A stretch of DNA of 64,000 bases from Entamoeba histolytica HM-1:IMSS (GCF_000208925.1 NW_001914873.1:81105-145104), one strand, 5' to 3'. Counted from the stretch's first letter, positions 30,616-41,171 are shown. A program made the numbers and translations. Notes: a model not told the origin generated them from the letters alone.

Positions 30616-31082
30616 CACGATGATATTGAACAAACAAATAATGCCTAAAAGTGAATGACAATACCATAAAATATCAGATATGTATTAGATAAAAAGAATA
30701 AAACTGGTCTATTATTTGATATGACTATTGTATTATCACAATATTAATTGAGTGTATTTGAAGAAAATGAATATGTATAATGAATTAAAGAAAAAGCTAA
30801 TGAAAATAGAGAAACTAAAAGATGACAAAATAAATCGAGTAGTAATTTCAATAATTGAATAATAAATAAAGAAAGTAATAAATTAATTAAAGAAATAAAA
30901 AATGAGATTGACATCGAGAAAGAAATTAAAAACCTTGTAATACAAACATGATAGATATCATTGAATATTGCATCTATCACAATCAAACATACTCATTAGA
31001 ATTACTAGAAGAAGAATCATTTTATTAGTCACCTTGAGTCAATAACAATAGAAACTATTTCTATTAATACTTATTTAATTAC
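30616..31082 (+). mobile_element. 3' fragment of a LINE (endonuclease region), inverted copy
   Basis: The reverse complement of this 467-nt stretch matches 17463-17928 with only scattered differences. In the element's own (plus) sense it encodes broken endonuclease text such as LDKKNKTGLLFDMTIVLSQY followed by a helical NMYNELKKKLMKIEKLKDDK, as in Entamoeba LINE endonuclease domains. There is no RT part upstream, so it is a 5'-truncated LINE copy or a SINE-like relative sharing the LINE tail. The 80-codon frame on the opposite strand is a shadow. Confidence 0.75.
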
Positions 31083-31207
31083 TTTATTATTATGTATCTT
31101 CTTTTTAGTTAATGATATAGTTTGTAATAATTATTAAGTAAGGAAAGGGATTTGTTTAATATGAAACAAAGACAAATAAAAAAAAAAAACAAGAACTAAA
31201 ATTAGAG

Positions 31208-32221
31208 TTATTTCATGTCAATAACAAGAAATTGATTTGGTGTAAAGTATTTGTCAGAACAAAGGGGGTTATTAATTCCATTGTAGTTGAATGACCATTG
31301 TTTACAATATGACTCTGTTTTATAATCTTCTTTGTAAATGGTAATATCATTTCCAAATCCATAACCATAACCAAATGAAAATAAACGGTCATCTGATTGA
31401 TCATCTAAGCAAAATGCATATTTAGGATTTTTAATATTAAACTTCATCATCCCATTTAATCTTCCATTTGACTCTAATGAAAATAAAAATGCATTTGGGT
31501 CATATACATAATCACCAACTTTATCAATTCTAGAATTAACATATCCTCCAAATTTATTTCCTTCTGAGTCTGTTATAATAATAATTAGATGTTGTTTATT
31601 TATAAGTTTTTCTTCAAATACGGATATGTCATGTCTCCAATTGCTTGTTGTTGAATTAAATATTATATTTCCTAATTTTCTTCCAGTCCATTTTTCTATT
31701 TGTTTTTTCTCATTGAGTGAATAAAATTTGTTACGAACTCTTTTCTTTTCCCAAAATCCTCTTTTATCTTCTAATTCACCCTCAAATTGATGAATTTTAT
31801 CTGGACTATTAATGATTAATTTTTTAGTTAGTCTTTCTTCAGACTCTAAAGCATTAGATATTAAAAAGTCCATTTGATCAGCAAGTGTTTCTTTATCATT
31901 TGAACTAACAGCATTAATTTTTAGATACATAACTTTCATTTTATCTAATATTTTTATTCCTTCTTTTGATTTAATTCCAATTACTTTATTTCTTCTAACA
32001 GTTTCTCTCTTCCTTTCAACTATACTTTTTATTCTTTCAACTCTTTCTTGGTCAGTTTCGTTTGGTACATTTTGTAAAAGTTCCATTTCTACATCTTTCT
32101 CCCAACACTCTCTATAGTCTTTTATTTCTTTCAACATTTCAGTTAATTGGTTCTCAACTAATCCAATAGTTGTTTCAAATTCTTGAACCAGCTCTTCTCT
32201 TTTACTTTGAGTTGTGCTCAT
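31208..32221 (-). CDS. Coiled-coil/TLDc-domain protein
   Basis: 337 aa from the first ATG (MSTTQSK, 32221); the frame extends 15 codons upstream but only to a TTG. Residues about 1-165 are charged helices likely to form a coiled coil. Residues about 175-337 form a TLDc domain, with HDISVFEEKLINKQHLIIII, KFGGYVNSRID, DPNAFLFSLESNGR, FSFGYGYGFGNDITIY and the terminal FTPNQFLVIDMK. Entamoeba has many such genes. TLDc proteins elsewhere relate to oxidative stress and V-ATPase regulation; the amoebic role is unknown. It sits 125 nt from the LINE fragment. Confidence 0.85.
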   Translation of the reverse strand: MSTTQSKREELVQEFETTIGLVENQLTEMLKEIKDYRECWEKDVEMELLQNVPNETDQERVERIKSIVERKRETVRRNKVIGIKSKEGIKILDKMKVMYLKINAVSSNDKETLADQMDFLISNALESEERLTKKLIINSPDKIHQFEGELEDKRGFWEKKRVRNKFYSLNEKKQIEKWTGRKLGNIIFNSTTSNWRHDISVFEEKLINKQHLIIIITDSEGNKFGGYVNSRIDKVGDYVYDPNAFLFSLESNGRLNGMMKFNIKNPKYAFCLDDQSDDRLFSFGYGYGFGNDITIYKEDYKTESYCKQWSFNYNGINNPLCSDKYFTPNQFLVIDMK

Positions 32222-33586
32222 TCTCCTTTCAAAAGCAGAAATTATCTTTGATAGTTCTTGAAACAATCCAGTAAAAAAACTCGGTTTTTTTCAAAGTTCA
32301 TTGTACTTTGTCGTCTCATGTTTTGTTTTGAGAATAATTCTTAGAAGTTTTTTTCTTTTTTCATTACTTATAATATAACTTCAAAAGAGTATTAAAAAGG
32401 TAATGTAAAAGCCAATCAACTAAAATGAATTTTATTTTTATTATTCATTTATTCTTTCATATTGAAGGTGGCATGTCTGAAAACCTATACAAACATTAAT
32501 ATAATTCAAGCACCGACACTCCCAGTTATTATCTGGTTATGACGGTGTATTTGAATTAGAAATGGATTAGGTAAAACTGCAAATGGTGTAGCAAGATATT
32601 ATGGTAGAATATTACATGGTGTAATATAAGGAAGTACTAAAGTGTGGGTAAGACTAAAAGAAAATTAAACACAATAATATAATAGGAATGAAATAGTCTT
32701 TTCTCTCATTCATAAAATAAAGAAAAAAGGAAAAAGAAAATGTTTAAAATTAAGGTAAAAAATAAACAAATGATTAAAAAGAAGAATTAAGAAGAAGGAT
32801 GAGAAGACATTAATAGGAAAAAATAAAGCAAAGAAGTGATTTTCTCAATTTGCAAGAAAAACATAAATGATAAGTTAAAGAAAAAGATTACTCTTTTTTA
32901 AACAGCTCAGGGATTAGTCTTTAATGAACAAGAAAGGATATATGAAAAATCTATTAACAAGTAACTAACTAATTTTTAGTTAATCTTTCATTTATTATTT
33001 GTTTTGTTTGATAGTTAATCTTGTATTATATTTTATTTGACTCTTTACTTTTTTATAATGTCTTATTGACTCTTCTTTTTACTAAGTAATTAAGGAATGT
33101 AAGTGAATGAATTAATGTTTGTCAAAAAGAAATGAACAGCCTTTTTAATTAATATAACAAATTTCATTCTGGATAAGTGGTTTATGTGATACTTTATTAG
33201 TATAAAGAACGAATAATCTCATATACTTAAAGTAAATACAAAAAGAAGACGTAAAATAATCAATTAATAAATACAACATCATAAGCTCTGTTAGTACTAT
33301 AACAATAAATCACAAAGAATAGGAACGACTCTTTCTTGTCATACAGTAGGATAGTTTTTTTTGATATTAACTAAGCAATTAAATAACGTTTATATATTAT
33401 GTAAAAATATATTTAAAAGGTTTAATAAACTAATTGGACATTCAAAACATACACCACCACAAACAACTTATACCTAGTTTTAAAGACGAATATACATTAA
33501 AGAAAACAAATTATTTTTTAAAGACACTCAAACACAAATTAAAAATAATGACTCTATTAGAAATACATAAAATAAAGAAGAATGAA
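32222..33586. other. Gene-free region with one coding fossil
   Basis: 1.36 kb of AT-rich sequence between two minus-strand genes. Apart from the fossil at 32471-32668 nothing is seen. The frames at 33434-33726 are shadows of the NAP gene's 3' end. Confidence 0.55.
32471..32668 (+). pseudogene. Gene fossil of unknown family
   Basis: One frame of 66 codons has only three internal stops (TGA, TGA, TAA). Between them it reads NIIQAPTLPVIIWL and IRNGLGKTANGVARYYGR then GSTKVWVRLKEN. The glycine-, W- and V-rich text is unlike the random F/I/K/N-rich frames of the area, so it is probably a decayed exon. Family not identified. Confidence 0.4.
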
Positions 33587-34471
33587 TTATTGGTGTTTGC
33601 ATTCTTGGTCAGTTGCTTTTCTTTTAGGCTGACAATCTTGTGAGCAATCTTTTGTTCTTTTCCGTGGTTCATCATCTTCTTCGTCATAATAGCTATCTTC
33701 ATCCATTGATACATTATCATTAGCATCTAAATCATGCAACCTTTCTTTAAATGTTAACAAAGAAGATCCCATAAAACTTTTGATGTCATAAATACGATTA
33801 AACCACAACATATACTCTTTAATGTCATCTTTGAGGAAGAAAGGAAGGAAAAAAGTAAAATCATTTACATCCATTTTTTCATAAGGATTAACTCCTTTCC
33901 AAACAAATGGTTGTATAATTTTAACTTCAGCACTATCATGAGAGTTAGAACCAATTTTACTGTTAAAGCTTAATTGAACAGAAACACTTTGTGGTTTCAT
34001 GTATTGGTTTTCATCAAAATCAAATTGTATTGTTCTTTGGTGAAGAATAATTCCTTTTTCAGTGTCAGCTTTTAAATTATTATTTAATTGAATATCCTTT
34101 AAAGTTCTTAAAATTTCCTTATCACATTTCATATCTGATTCATCAGAAAGGTTTTCAATAATAAAAATTCTATGCCAAAAAGCAGGAATTCCTTTAAAGT
34201 GTTTTGATGGATTTGGACGTACTTTAATTGATGAACAGTCAACTGTTTTATCAGCCTGAGTAGTTCCATTAATAAGAGAGACAATCCTATCTGTGATTGG
34301 TTTCTCAAGAGATAATAATTTTTGAGTTTGTTGAAAACGAGTTTCTATTGTTTTCATTTCTTCCATGTCCATTTTTTGTTGTATTTGTTTCAACGCAAAA
34401 ATATTTTTTTGGACATTACTTGAGACTCGTTTTAAATAATTTTTATACCCAACTGGAATAACCTTAGCCAT
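33587..34471 (-). CDS. Nucleosome assembly protein (NAP1/SET family)
   Basis: 294 aa from MAKVIPVG (34471); the open frame before it has no earlier ATG. The start helix (about 15-60) fits the NAP dimerisation helix. The core contains KGIPAFWHRIFIIEN, the usual I-P-x-F-W entry to the NAP fold, followed by LSDESDMKCDKEILRTLKDI and the beta-sheet part. The family's acidic tail is present but short (DEDSYYDEEDDEP), followed by a basic stretch (RKRTKD, PKRKA) that may be a nuclear signal. It acts as an H2A-H2B or H3-H4 histone chaperone. SET/TAF-I and NAP1 cannot be separated with certainty. Confidence 0.88.
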   Translation of the reverse strand: MAKVIPVGYKNYLKRVSSNVQKNIFALKQIQQKMDMEEMKTIETRFQQTQKLLSLEKPITDRIVSLINGTTQADKTVDCSSIKVRPNPSKHFKGIPAFWHRIFIIENLSDESDMKCDKEILRTLKDIQLNNNLKADTEKGIILHQRTIQFDFDENQYMKPQSVSVQLSFNSKIGSNSHDSAEVKIIQPFVWKGVNPYEKMDVNDFTFFLPFFLKDDIKEYMLWFNRIYDIKSFMGSSLLTFKERLHDLDANDNVSMDEDSYYDEEDDEPRKRTKDCSQDCQPKRKATDQECKHQ

Positions 34472-34909
34472 TATCGTGTATTTGATGATTAAAGAGAAAT
34501 GAAAGGGCAAATTATCAATGTTTAGTTTATTTTATTATTCTTTTTTACTATATTAAAAAACTATAATTTTATTTCAAAATAAAACTATACAATACTTCAA
34601 TTTAAGATAAATTGTTTTTAATAACATACTTTATTATTTTCATAGAAATAGTAAAAGAAATTGAAAAAGTTAGATTCTTTATTTATGAGAATGATCAATA
34701 AAACATAAATAAAAATAAGAATATATTTTATCAAAGTCTTTAGTACTTCTTAAGAGAATAAACAAAAAGAAGAAATTTACAACTTTATTAAATCCAAGGG
34801 AGGGGGATGAAAAAAATAAGAATAGACATTTGAGTAGTTAAACATTAAATTAAAGAATTGAGATAAAAAAAGTATAAAGTAAAAATAAAAAACTATATTA
34901 CGCAATTAT
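34472..34909. other. Intergenic, AT-rich
   Basis: 5' flank of the NAP gene and 3' flank of the zinc-finger/IPT gene. AT-rich with a short G run (GGGAGGGGG near 34799). No gene seen. Confidence 0.55.
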
Positions 34910-36835
34910 TTATTGTGGAGTAGGGAGATTGTCAAATACCCTAACAGCATCAACACAACTATCTGATTGACCAAATTCATTTTCTATTCTTATTGTAACA
35001 AGTCCAACAGTTAAAGGTGGTAATATAATAATAATTTTAGTAGGAGATTTTGAAAGAACTTTTTTATCTTCTACTTTCTTATTTCTAACAAATACAATTG
35101 GTTGATTACCAAAATTTTTTCCTTTTATTGTTAATTGTCCTCCTTTAGTAGAAAATGCACTTGGAGATAAACTTAATATTTCCATTTTAATATCCATTGA
35201 GTCAATGTCTAATATTTCAAAATCATCTAAGTCATTAATGGATTTCCATCCATTAGTGTTTGTATTAATATTAAATTCCTGTATTGAACTTTGATCATCT
35301 TGAATTTTTGGAAAATTATTTTCTTTTTTTTGTTCTTCAACTTGCTGGTCAGGTTTTTTAACAAAAAGAATTTCTTCATCTCCATCATCCTCCTCACTAC
35401 TTTCATCATCTTCAGTACTTTCTTCTTTTTTGTCATTGTCATTATTTTCATCATTTGATTCACTTGAACAATCTTCAAATACAAATAATTTCTTTTTTTC
35501 ATCTTGTTGTTTAAATTCATTGTCTTTTATTTCTTTTTTATTTTCATCTTCCAAAGATTCAATCATATTATTATTTAAATTATTTGAGAGATTAACATTT
35601 GATTTAATAGAAGGAAGAGAAAGTTCATTTTGAGTATCATCGTTTTGTTTAAACTTTTTGAAGAAATTAGTTTTAACCCAATTAAAACTGTCTTTATTAT
35701 CAAGAGATTTTAATTGAGTTTGAACATTCAAATTATTATTAATATTAATAGAAGATACTTTAGAAGAAGAAGAATTAATATTATTTAAAGACAAAGAAGA
35801 ATGTTTAATGTTATCATAAAAAATAGTATTAAAGAGTTGAACATTTCCATATTTTGTAATGAATTGAATATTAATATCAGGTTTAGAAGATGTTTGTTTA
35901 GGAATTTGAAGATAAATAAAGTTTTTATAAAAAGTAGGAATTGAATCAATTCCATTAATAATAACTTTCATTGAAGGATCAATATTTTCTGCAATAATTT
36001 TAAGAACACCACCATTAGATGAAATAACAGTATTTTCTAATTCAATAATTTCAAATTGTTTATTTCTATCTTTAATTTCTTCTAATTTTTTTTCATCAAT
36101 TTCAATTTCTTTAGAAAATAATTGAGCAAAAGTAATTGCTTTAAGAACTTTTTCTTTATTAAACATTGACCAAATATAAAATAAATTTTGTATAATTCTT
36201 TTTTCTGCTTCTGATTTACTTATAAAATTTTTCATCAATTCTTTTAATTCATTTACTTTTTTTAAAACAATTTGAAATTCTCTTAATCTTTCTTTACATT
36301 CTTTTAAAAAATTTTCATCATTTAATCCTTCTACTCCTTCAAATGCTTTCATTGTTCTAAATGTTTCATCAAATAATAATAATGTTTTTGTTACTTTTAA
36401 ATGTATTAAAACTACTTCTTTATCTTCTCCTTCTTTAATTTTTTGTTCAAACCAATTCGTTTGTTCCATTCGTTCAAAACATTCCGAACATAACATACAT
36501 AATGTAATATCATAATTCCCATTATCAATTGTATAAGTTTGTCTACAATTGGAACAAATATATATTCCACATGCACAACATGTTATTCCTCCAATAACGG
36601 TTCCTCCACAATTACCACATGTTTGAACTGAAAAACTCCATTCACTTTTTTGTGGTATTTGTTTTGTTGTAATTATTTGTTTAATTATTCCACTTATCTT
36701 TTCTGTTCGTTGATGTTCAACTGTTCTATATCCATTCCTTGCATTAACAAATTGACTTGAAAAGTCTCGTTGTGGAAGTGTTAATATTGTTCGTTTCTGT
36801 GTGATAAAGTGAAATTCTCTTTTAGGTTCTTCCAT
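34910..36835 (-). CDS. FYVE-like zinc-finger protein with IPT/TIG domains
   Basis: 641 aa. Residues about 70-125 hold four Cys pairs (CGNC, CCAC, CSNC, CMLC/CSEC) spaced like a FYVE or related treble-clef finger, but without the basic R(R/K)HHCR motif, so PI3P binding is uncertain. Residues about 140-270 are helical. Two IPT/TIG-like beta domains follow: about 272-350 (VISSNGGVLKIIAENIDPSM) and a clearer one at about 553-635 (LSPSAFSTKGGQLTIKGKNF to VTIRIENEFGQSD). Between them is a long Ser/Asn then Asp/Glu-rich linker. The combination is not one I know outside Entamoeba. Likely a trafficking or scaffold protein. Confidence 0.78.
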   Translation of the reverse strand: MEEPKREFHFITQKRTILTLPQRDFSSQFVNARNGYRTVEHQRTEKISGIIKQIITTKQIPQKSEWSFSVQTCGNCGGTVIGGITCCACGIYICSNCRQTYTIDNGNYDITLCMLCSECFERMEQTNWFEQKIKEGEDKEVVLIHLKVTKTLLLFDETFRTMKAFEGVEGLNDENFLKECKERLREFQIVLKKVNELKELMKNFISKSEAEKRIIQNLFYIWSMFNKEKVLKAITFAQLFSKEIEIDEKKLEEIKDRNKQFEIIELENTVISSNGGVLKIIAENIDPSMKVIINGIDSIPTFYKNFIYLQIPKQTSSKPDINIQFITKYGNVQLFNTIFYDNIKHSSLSLNNINSSSSKVSSININNNLNVQTQLKSLDNKDSFNWVKTNFFKKFKQNDDTQNELSLPSIKSNVNLSNNLNNNMIESLEDENKKEIKDNEFKQQDEKKKLFVFEDCSSESNDENNDNDKKEESTEDDESSEEDDGDEEILFVKKPDQQVEEQKKENNFPKIQDDQSSIQEFNINTNTNGWKSINDLDDFEILDIDSMDIKMEILSLSPSAFSTKGGQLTIKGKNFGNQPIVFVRNKKVEDKKVLSKSPTKIIIILPPLTVGLVTIRIENEFGQSDSCVDAVRVFDNLPTPQ

Positions 36836-37140
36836 TGTAATTATTTTTAGTTCATATTATTTTTTTTAAATCATTCTTTTCTTTAAAATCTTTTTAAGAC
36901 TCTTTCAAATAAATTTTTTATTAAAAATAAATGATATACCTACTATTTTCTATTATATGTAATTAAAAGAACCAAAAAGCAAATAGCAAATGACTTTAAA
37001 ATTTATTTTGATGCCAAAATACCTCTTTATAAAGAATAAAAATGAAAATAAAAATTTTATATCAAAATATTAAATATAACAAAAAAAAAAAATAAAAAAA
37101 CAAAAAAGAAAAACAAACAATAAAATATAAAAGATAAAAC
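36836..37140. other. Divergent promoter region
   Basis: 305 nt between divergently transcribed genes (zinc-finger/IPT and nucleotidyltransferase). Extremely AT-rich, ending in an A-rich leader before 37141. No clear GAAC or TATA-type element. Confidence 0.5.
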
Positions 37141-38511
37141 ATGGAAGAAGAAGAACAATTTAATGAATTTTTTCAACGACTTATTGAAATCAATTCAAAT
37201 GAATCTTTTCAAAAATACAAGAAAGTAACTAAAACAGAAAAAGAAAGTATTGAAAGTAATTATTTAAAAAATAATATGAGAAGAATACCTATTGAAGGAA
37301 TTATTAAAGAATTAAATAACATAATTAAAATAGAAGGAGAAATTGTTCCATATGGATCATCATATTTTGATTTTTTTGATGGGAAATCAGATATTGATAT
37401 AACAATATTAACAACAGACAAACCTAATTTATTTAAATACAATCAAAATGATAATAATGATGAAATAATTAAACAATATTATAATATAAATAAAAATAAT
37501 AATATTTCAATTATTTATCAATTATTTAAAATATTAAATAATACTTCAAACGATTTAAATAAAAATATTACAGATATTCAAATAATAGACAAGGCATTAG
37601 TTCCTATTATTAATTGTAAAATAAAAGGATATGAAATTGATATTTCAATTAATAATTATGAAGGTTGGTATAATAGTGAATTAATTAAAACTTATTATTC
37701 AATTCATCCAAAAATTAGAAGTTTCATTTATTTTATTAAACAATTTCATAAAGAAAATAAATTAATTAATCCAAAAAATGGAATGTTTAATAGTTTTACA
37801 ATTATATTATTAGTTATTAATTTTCTTATTCAAAATGATTATTTACCTGAATTACAAAATGAAAATGATATAAAAAAAGAATGTACAAAACAACATATAA
37901 TTCATAAATATTCATCTTTATGTGATAAACAAAATGTAATGTGGTATGATTGTTATTATTGCTTTTCTAAATATAGATTCATTTGGGACTCTATTTCTTT
38001 AAAAAATCTTTTCATCCATTTTCTTCATTTTTATATTTCTTTTGATTATTCACAATTAATTTCTATTAATCCTTCTTTCTTTAAATCAAATAATTCTTTT
38101 CTTTTGAATTCTAATTTATCTATAATATCTCCTTTCCTTCCTTTCTTAAATTTAACTAGAAGATTTGACAGTCAATTAATTCAATTACAAAATTGTTATC
38201 TTTCATTCTATCAAAAACAAATTCATATAAATTCTTCTTCTGTTTTTGCTGCTTCATTTAATAATACAATTCATTCAGTTCTTAAAGAATTAAAAAAATA
38301 TAATCCATCAATTATTATTTCTTATTATATAAAACAGTCAATTGGTGGAATTGTTTTTATTCAATTATCTTCTCCAGAAAGTTATATTCAATTAAAATTA
38401 GACTCTTTAACTCATAAATTAAATTCTATTTCTTTTATTCTTCCATTTGATTCAAAAATTATTACTTATAATCCTCTTTCGACAATAGCAATAAAATATA
38501 TTCCAAAGTAA
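37141..38511 (+). CDS. Non-canonical poly(A)/poly(U) polymerase (Cid1/TRF4-like nucleotidyltransferase)
   Basis: 456 aa. The catalytic palm has PYGSSYFDFFDGKSDIDITI (about 68-87), with the G-S motif and D-x-D, and a third acid in KGYEIDISIN (about 166). The central domain follows: HPKIRSFIYFIKQFHKENKL and GMFNSFTIILLVINFLI, with the PAP-associated part FIHFLHFYISFDYSQLI. These mark the Cid1/TUT/TRF4 group that adds A or U to RNA 3' ends. There is a strong run of N and I residues in the AT-rich coding sequence. Residues 360-456 are a poorly conserved tail. Base specificity (A or U) cannot be decided; a histidine in the base-recognition loop would need alignment. Confidence 0.87.
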   Translation: MEEEEQFNEFFQRLIEINSNESFQKYKKVTKTEKESIESNYLKNNMRRIPIEGIIKELNNIIKIEGEIVPYGSSYFDFFDGKSDIDITILTTDKPNLFKYNQNDNNDEIIKQYYNINKNNNISIIYQLFKILNNTSNDLNKNITDIQIIDKALVPIINCKIKGYEIDISINNYEGWYNSELIKTYYSIHPKIRSFIYFIKQFHKENKLINPKNGMFNSFTIILLVINFLIQNDYLPELQNENDIKKECTKQHIIHKYSSLCDKQNVMWYDCYYCFSKYRFIWDSISLKNLFIHFLHFYISFDYSQLISINPSFFKSNNSFLLNSNLSIISPFLPFLNLTRRFDSQLIQLQNCYLSFYQKQIHINSSSVFAASFNNTIHSVLKELKKYNPSIIISYYIKQSIGGIVFIQLSSPESYIQLKLDSLTHKLNSISFILPFDSKIITYNPLSTIAIKYIPK

Positions 38512-38683
38512 TTTATATTTTATTTCTATATTTCTGTGTTTCTTTTTCATCTTTTTCTTTTTTAGACTCTTTCTATTTTTATCTTCTAATCTAAAAAAAT
38601 TATTTTAAAAATTTTAAATTTAAAAAAATTAAAAAAACTAAAAAACAAAAAATTGAAACTGAAAAAAAAAACAAATAAATCAA

Positions 38684-39040
38684 ATGAGTAAAAAAGGAAC
38701 TACTCATATAGAAAAGAAAGGAGAAGAACAAGAAGAGTCTTTTATTAAAGTATTATTAACAAGCTATTCTAAAGAAACCCCTTCTCGATTAAAGATGATT
38801 GATTGTTTCCTTATTTATCAATTAATAACAGCTGCACTTGTATTAGTTTATGGATTTTTCTTCTGTCATAATCCATTAAATGCTTTTCTTGCTGCATTAT
38901 TTTCATGTGCAGGTATGTTTGTCTTTACAATGTCTTTAAGGCTTCATGAAAGTGAAGAAGGTTCATCTAAAAAATACTTCGTTGAATATGTGTTTTGTGT
39001 GATTCTTTTACAACTTTCTGTTGCCAATTTCCTTGGGTAA
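38684..39040 (+). CDS. DAD1: Oligosaccharyltransferase subunit DAD1/Ost2
   Basis: 118 aa, close to DAD1 (113 aa). Three TM helices follow a cytosolic N-terminus. Family features include RLKMIDCFLIYQLITAALVL, NPLNAFLAALFSCAGMFV, the SLRLH end of TM2, and the C-terminal LLQLSVANFLG, which matches the highly conserved L-x(3)-N-F-x-G end. An ER subunit needed for N-glycosylation. It converges with the gamma-tubulin complex gene. Confidence 0.95.
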   Translation: MSKKGTTHIEKKGEEQEESFIKVLLTSYSKETPSRLKMIDCFLIYQLITAALVLVYGFFFCHNPLNAFLAALFSCAGMFVFTMSLRLHESEEGSSKKYFVEYVFCVILLQLSVANFLG

Positions 39041-39170
39041 TTTATCACTTTTCTTTCTCCTCCATTTTACTATTCTTTAATAATTTTTTTACTATTTTTT
39101 ATAGTTTAATTATACAAATAGTTTTTTTTTTGTGAAAATTAAAAAAATTAAACTATTTTAAAACTATTAA

Positions 39171-41171
39171 TTAAACCATTTCATCCATTGCAACAATTTC
39201 AGAAATTTCAGGTGGATTATAACGTTCTGGATTAAGTCTTCGTAATAAGAAACGGGTTTGTTTATTATCAGCAGAAGCTATTGCCATAATAAATTGATTA
39301 TAATAGGCTTTATAATTATCTAATTCAAGATTAACACGATCTTCCATTTCTTTTAAAGTTAATAAAAATTGAGAAATGTGTTGTTTATTAAATTGTTGAC
39401 GATAAATTTCATCAGAAATGATAGCAATAAATGCATTTAATTTTTCTACAGCATTAGAAATAAATCCAATGATAGAATTTAAAATAGTATTTACTTTATC
39501 ATTACTTATATATAATACTTTACATATTTCTTCTACATATGCTCCATGAATAGATGATAATCCATAAAGATCTACAGCAGATTTCCATGCATCTTCAAAA
39601 TGAACATAACATTCTTTCATATGTACATATGCATATTCTTCTAAAGCATCCATAAATTTTGCACATTCTCCAAATTTAATTCTAAAATGATGTAAAAATA
39701 ATGGAAGTCCATTTATTTGAGAAGCCAAAATAAAAAATGGAAACATATTACGATATGCTTTATCAATAGAAATTGACATACATTTAATTTTCCAAAGAAA
39801 CTTAAAAATTTCATTATATTTTTGAATATGGTTATCAGTAATAATTAATTGTAATGGTTCAGGAAGTTCATAATGAAGTAAAATATCTGTTTCTATTTGA
39901 TTAACTTCTTGACCTTTACATATACAATGAAGACGTTCAGGTATTGTATTTGTCACAGTTAATGCTGCATGAAAATATGAATTTAAATCAACTTGACTTA
40001 ATGGACCATTAACTAAAGCTTGAGACAAAGAGTCAATAAATGTATTTGCAAAATCTCCTCTAAAGAGTAATATGTATTGTTTAATATTTTGAGTATGTAT
40101 TAATGGTGTATATTTTTCTGTTAATAATTTTACTGCTTTTTGGTGTGCCATTGTATTTAAAGAATGAATTAATGATGGTAAAGTTGGTGATGAAATAATG
40201 AACTCATTTTTATTTGATTCAATTAATGAAATTAAATCAGAAATATCTTCACCTTCTTTTTGTAAGAAAGTAGTTGCTTCACCAACAAATTTAATATCAT
40301 TTTTATAAGAATTAAGAAAAGAAGGAACTAATTGATTTTGTAAATACGTTGTTTCAAGTAATGATGGTGTAGATTTTAATGTTAAGAAAAAGTCATGAAA
40401 AGGGTCATTAAAAGTTCCTTGAAGAACCCAATCATATATCATATTATAAATTGGTATTGTACCATTCTGTAACATTCTTATACATATCTTTTTTCTTGTT
40501 TGATATGGAGAATGTGTTTGTTCATCAAGGTATGTTAATAATTGACCTCCTTTAACTAACATACATTGATCTATAATATCGGTTAATGTAATGATAATAT
40601 CTTTACACCATAATCCATGACGATACATATCAAGAATTGTAATCATTTCTGAATGATGTAACTCTGAATCAATATGTGCAATGTATTGATAATATTCACT
40701 AATAATGTCATTCGCTGTACAACATACTGAACGTTGTACAAAACTTTGTGGATTAAAAAAAACTCTTTTGTTATTCAATTTAATTAATAATTTTGATACT
40801 TCAGAAAGTAATGGAACAACCTCTAGTGTTAGTGGAGGAAATTTATTATTTTTTAATAAATATAATGGTGGAATTCCTTGTAACATAAAAATCATATCTT
40901 GTAATGTTTGTTCTTCAGTCACTTCAATACCTTCATCTTGAACTTCTTCAATAATGTTTTCAGTCATTTTAAATACAGCATTTTCTTTAATATTACTATC
41001 TTTATCAATTTCAATACTTTCATGTTCTTCAATTTCATTATCTTCTTTTATTTTCTCTTCATTTTCATTAGGTTCAAGCTGAATAGAAGATATTTGTAAG
41101 TCTTTATCACTTTCCATTTTCTTACTATTTTTATTAGTTTTTTTTTCTATTTTTTTTTTATTTTCTTTCAT
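39171..41171 (-). CDS. Gamma-tubulin complex component (GCP2/GCP3, Spc97/Spc98 family)
   Basis: 666 aa. After an acidic/Lys-rich N-terminus (1-80) comes the GRIP1 entry LQDMIFMLQGIPPLYLL. The most characteristic stretch is IYDWVLQGTFNDPFHDFFL (about 245-263), the family's L-x-x-W-x-x-G-x-x-x-D-P-x-x-E-F motif. The C-terminal half includes HIQKYNEIFKFLWKIKCM (GRIP2), where GCPs bind gamma-tubulin. It nucleates microtubules, here inside the nucleus as is usual in Entamoeba. Which GCP it is (2 or 3) I cannot tell; it is smaller than the human ones (about 900 aa). Confidence 0.88.
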   Translation of the reverse strand: MKENKKKIEKKTNKNSKKMESDKDLQISSIQLEPNENEEKIKEDNEIEEHESIEIDKDSNIKENAVFKMTENIIEEVQDEGIEVTEEQTLQDMIFMLQGIPPLYLLKNNKFPPLTLEVVPLLSEVSKLLIKLNNKRVFFNPQSFVQRSVCCTANDIISEYYQYIAHIDSELHHSEMITILDMYRHGLWCKDIIITLTDIIDQCMLVKGGQLLTYLDEQTHSPYQTRKKICIRMLQNGTIPIYNMIYDWVLQGTFNDPFHDFFLTLKSTPSLLETTYLQNQLVPSFLNSYKNDIKFVGEATTFLQKEGEDISDLISLIESNKNEFIISSPTLPSLIHSLNTMAHQKAVKLLTEKYTPLIHTQNIKQYILLFRGDFANTFIDSLSQALVNGPLSQVDLNSYFHAALTVTNTIPERLHCICKGQEVNQIETDILLHYELPEPLQLIITDNHIQKYNEIFKFLWKIKCMSISIDKAYRNMFPFFILASQINGLPLFLHHFRIKFGECAKFMDALEEYAYVHMKECYVHFEDAWKSAVDLYGLSSIHGAYVEEICKVLYISNDKVNTILNSIIGFISNAVEKLNAFIAIISDEIYRQQFNKQHISQFLLTLKEMEDRVNLELDNYKAYYNQFIMAIASADNKQTRFLLRRLNPERYNPPEISEIVAMDEMV

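Noticed and set aside
32550..32600. GLGKT string as a P-loop NTPase
   Set aside because: Only a short fossil frame with stops around it; no Walker B or fold context.
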